Source of the DNA: Alphaproteobacteria bacterium RIFCSPHIGHO2_12_FULL_66_14
GTDB taxonomy: Bacteria > Pseudomonadota > Alphaproteobacteria > Reyranellales > Reyranellaceae
Direction: 5' to 3'
Assembly: GCA_001767945.1 (NCBI GenBank)
Contig: MEMN01000119.1
Span: 1-34,981 of the forward strand
Length of the DNA: 34,981 nucleotides
Both the position numbers and the translations under genes were made by a program. The stretch's first letter is position 1. Each line of letters starts with the position of its first letter. This document shows, in pieces, positions 32,262 to 34,981 of the stretch. The notes under the pieces are model-generated. The model did no database searches and was not told the DNA's origin. It saw only the letters and a list, made by a program, of their open reading frames with translations.

Positions 32262-33041
32262 CTACTTCTTCTTCAACGCCTTCAGGATCTTCCCGGAATC
32301 GGTCACGAAGCCGAAGCACTTCTTGACGTTCCAGACGGTCGCCTCCGTGCAGAAGTCGGGCGAGGTCGTGGCGCAGCAGTCCTCGACCAGCACGCAGCCA
32401 TAGCCCAGGAAGTTGGCGTCGGTCAGGCTGTGCAGCACGCACTGGTCGGTGTTGACGCCTGAGAACAAAGCGGTGCGGATGCCGAGATTGCGCAGGATCG
32501 AATCGAGCGGCGTGTCCCAGAAGCCGCTGATGCGATGCTTGTCGACCTTGATGTCCTCCGGCTTCTGCTCGAGTTCATCGACCACGGCGGCGGCCCACGA
32601 GTCCTTCTGCAAGACCGGCGCGCCGCTGCCGGGCAGGGGATCGCCGAGCCCGATGCCGGTCCCGGCCGGCTTGTAGAGATGGATCTGGTTGGGCGGCATG
32701 TTGGCGAGGTCGGGCCGGTTGCCCCAGTTCACCCAGATGACGGGCATGCCGGCCTTGCGCAGGGCGGGCAGAAGTTTTTGCAGCGGCTTGATGGGCCGCC
32801 GGTCGGGCGTGTAGTCGGCGCCGAGATGGTCGACCCAGCCGCCTTTGGCACAGAAGTCGTTCTGCATGTCGATCACGATCATGGCGCTGCGCTTGAGATC
32901 GATCGTGACGTTCTGCGGCGCCGCCGCGATCTTGACCGGCACCGGCTTGGCCGGCGAGGTGGCCATGTCGATATGGCCGGCATTGGCGGCCCAGACGTAG
33001 CCGGCGCGCGGCGCGCCCAATGAATGCAATTTGTTGGTCAT
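32262..33041 (-). CDS. Isochorismatase-family cysteine hydrolase, biuret hydrolase-like
   Basis: A 259-residue hydrolase with the catalytic triad Asp58 (VIDMQNDF), Lys168 (VDKHR) and Cys201 (GVNTDQCVLHS). NDFCAKGGWVDHLG, GNRPDLANMPPNQ and TGIGLGDP resemble biuret amidohydrolase (BiuH) and related amidases, more than isochorismatase or nicotinamidase. About 50 residues precede the first strand, longer than in short family members. The start at 33041 has GGGGGAG at 4-base spacing; the frame continues open upstream as antisense of the next gene. It is divergent from a BMP-family importer with an operator-like repeat between, suggesting joint control and a nitrogen-rich amide as imported substrate. 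Confidence 0.86.
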   Translation of the reverse strand: MTNKLHSLGAPRAGYVWAANAGHIDMATSPAKPVPVKIAAAPQNVTIDLKRSAMIVIDMQNDFCAKGGWVDHLGADYTPDRRPIKPLQKLLPALRKAGMPVIWVNWGNRPDLANMPPNQIHLYKPAGTGIGLGDPLPGSGAPVLQKDSWAAAVVDELEQKPEDIKVDKHRISGFWDTPLDSILRNLGIRTALFSGVNTDQCVLHSLTDANFLGYGCVLVEDCCATTSPDFCTEATVWNVKKCFGFVTDSGKILKALKKK

Positions 33042-33088
33042 CGATCTCCCCCATGGGTCTTCTGATTCCTCTGCAATAAGCAAGTTCC

Positions 33089-33106
33089 CTGCCAATGCCT
33101 TGGCAG
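33089..33106. promoter_or_regulatory. Operator-like inverted repeat in the hydrolase/BMP-importer divergent region
   Basis: CTGCCAA (33089-33095) and TTGGCAG (33100-33106) form a perfect 7-base inverted repeat with a 4-base spacer. A further TTGGCA (33107-33112) follows directly, giving a tandem TTGGCA half-site. The repeat lies near the middle of the 129-base region between the divergent starts at 33041 and 33171. This is the strongest operator candidate in the window. No regulator gene is adjacent, so the binding protein is unknown. Confidence 0.55.
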
Positions 33107-33170
33107 TTGGCACGGCGATTGCCTGCTCCTTGCTCCGAGGGATGACGTCAACGAACGGGGGAGCACGACC

Positions 33171-34160
33171 ATGAACAAGTTTGATCGCCGTGGGTTTTTG
33201 AGTGGAACGGCCGGCGCCGCCGGCTTGGTGATGCTGGGCGGCCTCGCCGTGTCGGCCCGTGCCGCCGGTCCTTTGACAGTCGGTGTGCTGATCCCGGGCT
33301 CCAAGTCCGACAAGGGCTGGATGGAGTCGGGCTACGACGGACTGAAAGCCGTGGAAAAGAAGCTCGGCGCCAAGATCACCGTGAAATACATCGAGAATGT
33401 GAAGTTCGGCGACATGGAGCAGGTGCTGGTGGCGCTGGCCGGCAAGAACGAGCTGGTGATCGGCGTCGGTGGCCAGACCCAGGCCTCGGTCTTCAAGGTG
33501 GCGCCGCGCTTCCCCAAGGTGAAGTTCGCCATCATCGGCGGCAACGCCGACCCGAAGAAGCCCGCCAACGTCTCGGGCTACGACGTCCGCCAGGCCGAGA
33601 TCGGCTTCGTGGCCGGTGCCGCGGCCGCCATGCTGTCCAAGAACGGAGCCGTGTCCTACGTCGGCGGCCTGGAAATCCCGGCCATCAAGAACACCGGCAC
33701 GGAATTCGGCAACGGCGCGCGCTACGTCAATCCGAAGATCAAGTACATCGAGAATTATACCGGCGACTTCGATGACGTCGCCAAGGCCAAGGAAGCCACG
33801 CTCGCCGCCATCTCCCAGGGCGCCGACGTGCACTACCATATCCTCAACCTCGGCCTGCGCGGCATGGAGCAGGCGGCGCGCGAGAAGGGCACGCACGTCA
33901 TCGGCAGCTACACCGACCGCTGCGGCACCGATCCGCTCTACGTCGCCTATTCGGTCACCGGCGTCGGTTTCCAGGTCGAGTATGCGATCGAGCAGGCCGC
34001 GGCCGGCACCTGGAAGCCCGAGTTCAAGCCTTTCGGCCTGGCGATGGGGCCGAAGTCCTCCGACATGGTCATCTGCAAGGGCACACCCGAACAGAAGGCC
34101 AAGATCGAGGAGATCAAGAAAGATCTCCTGTCGGGCAAGATCAAGGTGCTCGACGCCTGA
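33171..34160 (+). CDS. BMP-family (PnrA-like) ABC transporter substrate-binding protein
   Basis: A 329-residue periplasmic binding protein. The N-terminus DRRGFLSGTAGAAGLVML is a twin-arginine signal (Arg6-Arg7), cleaved near ARA-A (residues 30-33). The mature part has TVGVLIPGSKSDKGWMESGYDG, the family N-terminal motif, and KVKFAIIGGN and VSGYDVRQAEIGFVAGAAAA. BMP proteins bind nucleosides, purines or related heterocycles. The start has GGGGGAG at 7-base spacing. The ATPase frame of the same importer begins in an overlapping CTGA at its stop. Confidence 0.92.
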   Translation: MNKFDRRGFLSGTAGAAGLVMLGGLAVSARAAGPLTVGVLIPGSKSDKGWMESGYDGLKAVEKKLGAKITVKYIENVKFGDMEQVLVALAGKNELVIGVGGQTQASVFKVAPRFPKVKFAIIGGNADPKKPANVSGYDVRQAEIGFVAGAAAAMLSKNGAVSYVGGLEIPAIKNTGTEFGNGARYVNPKIKYIENYTGDFDDVAKAKEATLAAISQGADVHYHILNLGLRGMEQAAREKGTHVIGSYTDRCGTDPLYVAYSVTGVGFQVEYAIEQAAAGTWKPEFKPFGLAMGPKSSDMVICKGTPEQKAKIEEIKKDLLSGKIKVLDA

Positions 34161-34981
34161 GCCCGCTTCTTTCCCTCCAGGGCCTCGGCAAGCGCTTCGG
34201 CGGCCTGCAGGCCCTGGAAGGCATCACGCTCGATATCCATGCCGGTACCGTTCATTGCCTGCTGGGCGAAAACGGCGCCGGCAAGTCGACATTGTGCAAC
34301 CTGATCTTCGGCGTCTATGCGCCCAGCGCCGGACAGATGCGGTTCGGCGGGCAGGCGTGGCTGCCACCCAGCCCGGCCGAGGCGCTGGAGCAGGGCATCG
34401 CCATGGTGCACCAGCATTTCAGCCTGGTGCCGCGCATGACCGTGGTCGAGAACCTGATGCTGGGCCAAGCCAAGGGCGTGCTCAATCGCGCCGCCTTCGC
34501 CGCCCGCATCAGCGACATCGCCGATCGCTTCGGCTTCGTCCTCGACCCCAACGCCGTCGTCGGCGAGCTCTCGGTGGGCGAACGCCAGCGCGCCGAGATC
34601 GTGAAGTGCCTGATGCGCGATCCGAAGCTGCTGGTGCTCGACGAACCCACCGCCGTGCTGCCGCCTTCGGAAATCGGCGCGTTGCTCGATATCTGCCGCC
34701 GCGTCGCCGACTCCGGTCGTGCCGTCATCCTGGTGACCCACAAGCTGGCCGAGATCGCCAAGGTCGCCGACAAGGTGGCGGTGCTGCGCACCGGCCGGCT
34801 GGTGGCCCAAGCCGACATGGCGACGGCCGACATGGGCCAGCTGGTCCAGGCCATGGTCGGCCGCGAGGTGAAGCCGCTCGACGTGGCACTCTCCGATTCC
34901 AAGGGGGGCGATGAGCAGGACGAGGGACCGGCGGAAGCGAAGCCGGGCTTCGCCTTGGTGTGCGACGGCCTCACGGTGCAG
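34157..34981 (+). CDS. ABC transporter ATP-binding protein (nucleoside/sugar type, double ATPase), partial, apparent CTG start
   Basis: A frame open for 275 codons to the window edge encodes the first ATPase domain of a RbsA/NupA-type double ATPase. Walker A is GENGAGKST (37-45), the Q-loop is in MVHQHFSLVPRMTV, the signature is LSVGERQRAEIVKCL, Walker B is LLVLDEPTAVL, and the H-loop histidine is in LVTHKLAE. The second domain is just beginning (FALVCDGLTVQ) at the edge. Family members begin M-x-PLLSL-x-G; here the matching first codon is CTG at 34157, overlapping the upstream TGA, with AAGGTG at 8-base spacing. No ATG, GTG or TTG occurs in frame before the Walker A motif. The gene should continue right, followed by permease genes. 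Confidence 0.85.
   Translation, partial: MSPLLSLQGLGKRFGGLQALEGITLDIHAGTVHCLLGENGAGKSTLCNLIFGVYAPSAGQMRFGGQAWLPPSPAEALEQGIAMVHQHFSLVPRMTVVENLMLGQAKGVLNRAAFAARISDIADRFGFVLDPNAVVGELSVGERQRAEIVKCLMRDPKLLVLDEPTAVLPPSEIGALLDICRRVADSGRAVILVTHKLAEIAKVADKVAVLRTGRLVAQADMATADMGQLVQAMVGREVKPLDVALSDSKGGDEQDEGPAEAKPGFALVCDGLTVQ

Noticed and set aside
33042-33896. Upstream extension of the isochorismatase-fold frame
   Set aside because: It is antisense to the BMP binding-protein gene; the start at 33041 has a strong ribosome binding site.
1-34981. Mobile elements, CRISPR arrays, tRNA or rRNA genes
   Set aside because: No transposase or integrase motifs, regular short repeats, or tRNA/rRNA-like stretches were seen on either strand.

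Overview
The window is a GC-rich, densely packed bacterial chromosome segment. Its gene content points to an alphaproteobacterium, probably a soil or rhizosphere organism of the Rhizobiales/Rhodospirillales type. The evidence is a DUF1127 protein, an NdvA-type glucan exporter, an orphan tripartite-tricarboxylate (Bug) binding protein, several ABC importers, and many amidohydrolases and CoA enzymes. This placement is inference: no rRNA or other taxonomic marker is present. I see no tRNA, rRNA, CRISPR array, insertion sequence or phage gene.

Left part (1-6302). The 3' end of a 2-keto-4-pentenoate hydratase-like gene, a DUF1127 protein, a lipoprotein, a crotonase-fold protein lacking both usual catalytic glutamates, and a beta-carbonic anhydrase. 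These are followed by a divergent aminotransferase pair (serine-glyoxylate type and glutamate-1-semialdehyde-mutase type), with an SMP-30 lactonase directly abutting the second.

Middle (6303-16871). A LysR regulator and a Bug-family binding protein; a RidA-like protein divergent from a fused ADP-forming acyl-CoA synthetase; phenylalanine 4-hydroxylase divergent from an Lrp/AsnC regulator, with an AT-rich inverted repeat between them; a PLP threonine-type dehydratase divergent from an M20 amidohydrolase; and an NdvA-type ABC exporter.

Right part (16942-34981). An NMT1/SsuABC-type importer meets, tail to tail, an operon of a HpcH/HpaI aldolase and a cytosine-deaminase-like amidohydrolase. Divergent from that operon are an aldose 1-epimerase, a xylose/arabinose-dehydrogenase-like SDR and two unknown membrane proteins. 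Then come a minus-strand operon (DUF4010/MgtC-like membrane protein, alpha/beta hydrolase, zinc-ribbon adenylate cyclase), a ugpAEB-like importer followed by a GpdQ-type phosphodiesterase, a biuret-hydrolase-like isochorismatase-fold enzyme, and a BMP-family (nucleoside-type) importer. The ATPase of that importer appears to start at a CTG codon and runs off the window.

The common theme is scavenging: each importer sits beside a hydrolase, lyase or dehydrogenase that could process its substrate. Convergent gene pairs overlap or nearly touch, and I found no convincing intrinsic terminators. The most unusual points are the CTG-start ATPase, the ugp/gpdQ cluster without its own ATPase, enzyme family members with altered catalytic residues (crotonase, RidA, CodA-like), and clean inverted repeats in three divergent promoter regions.
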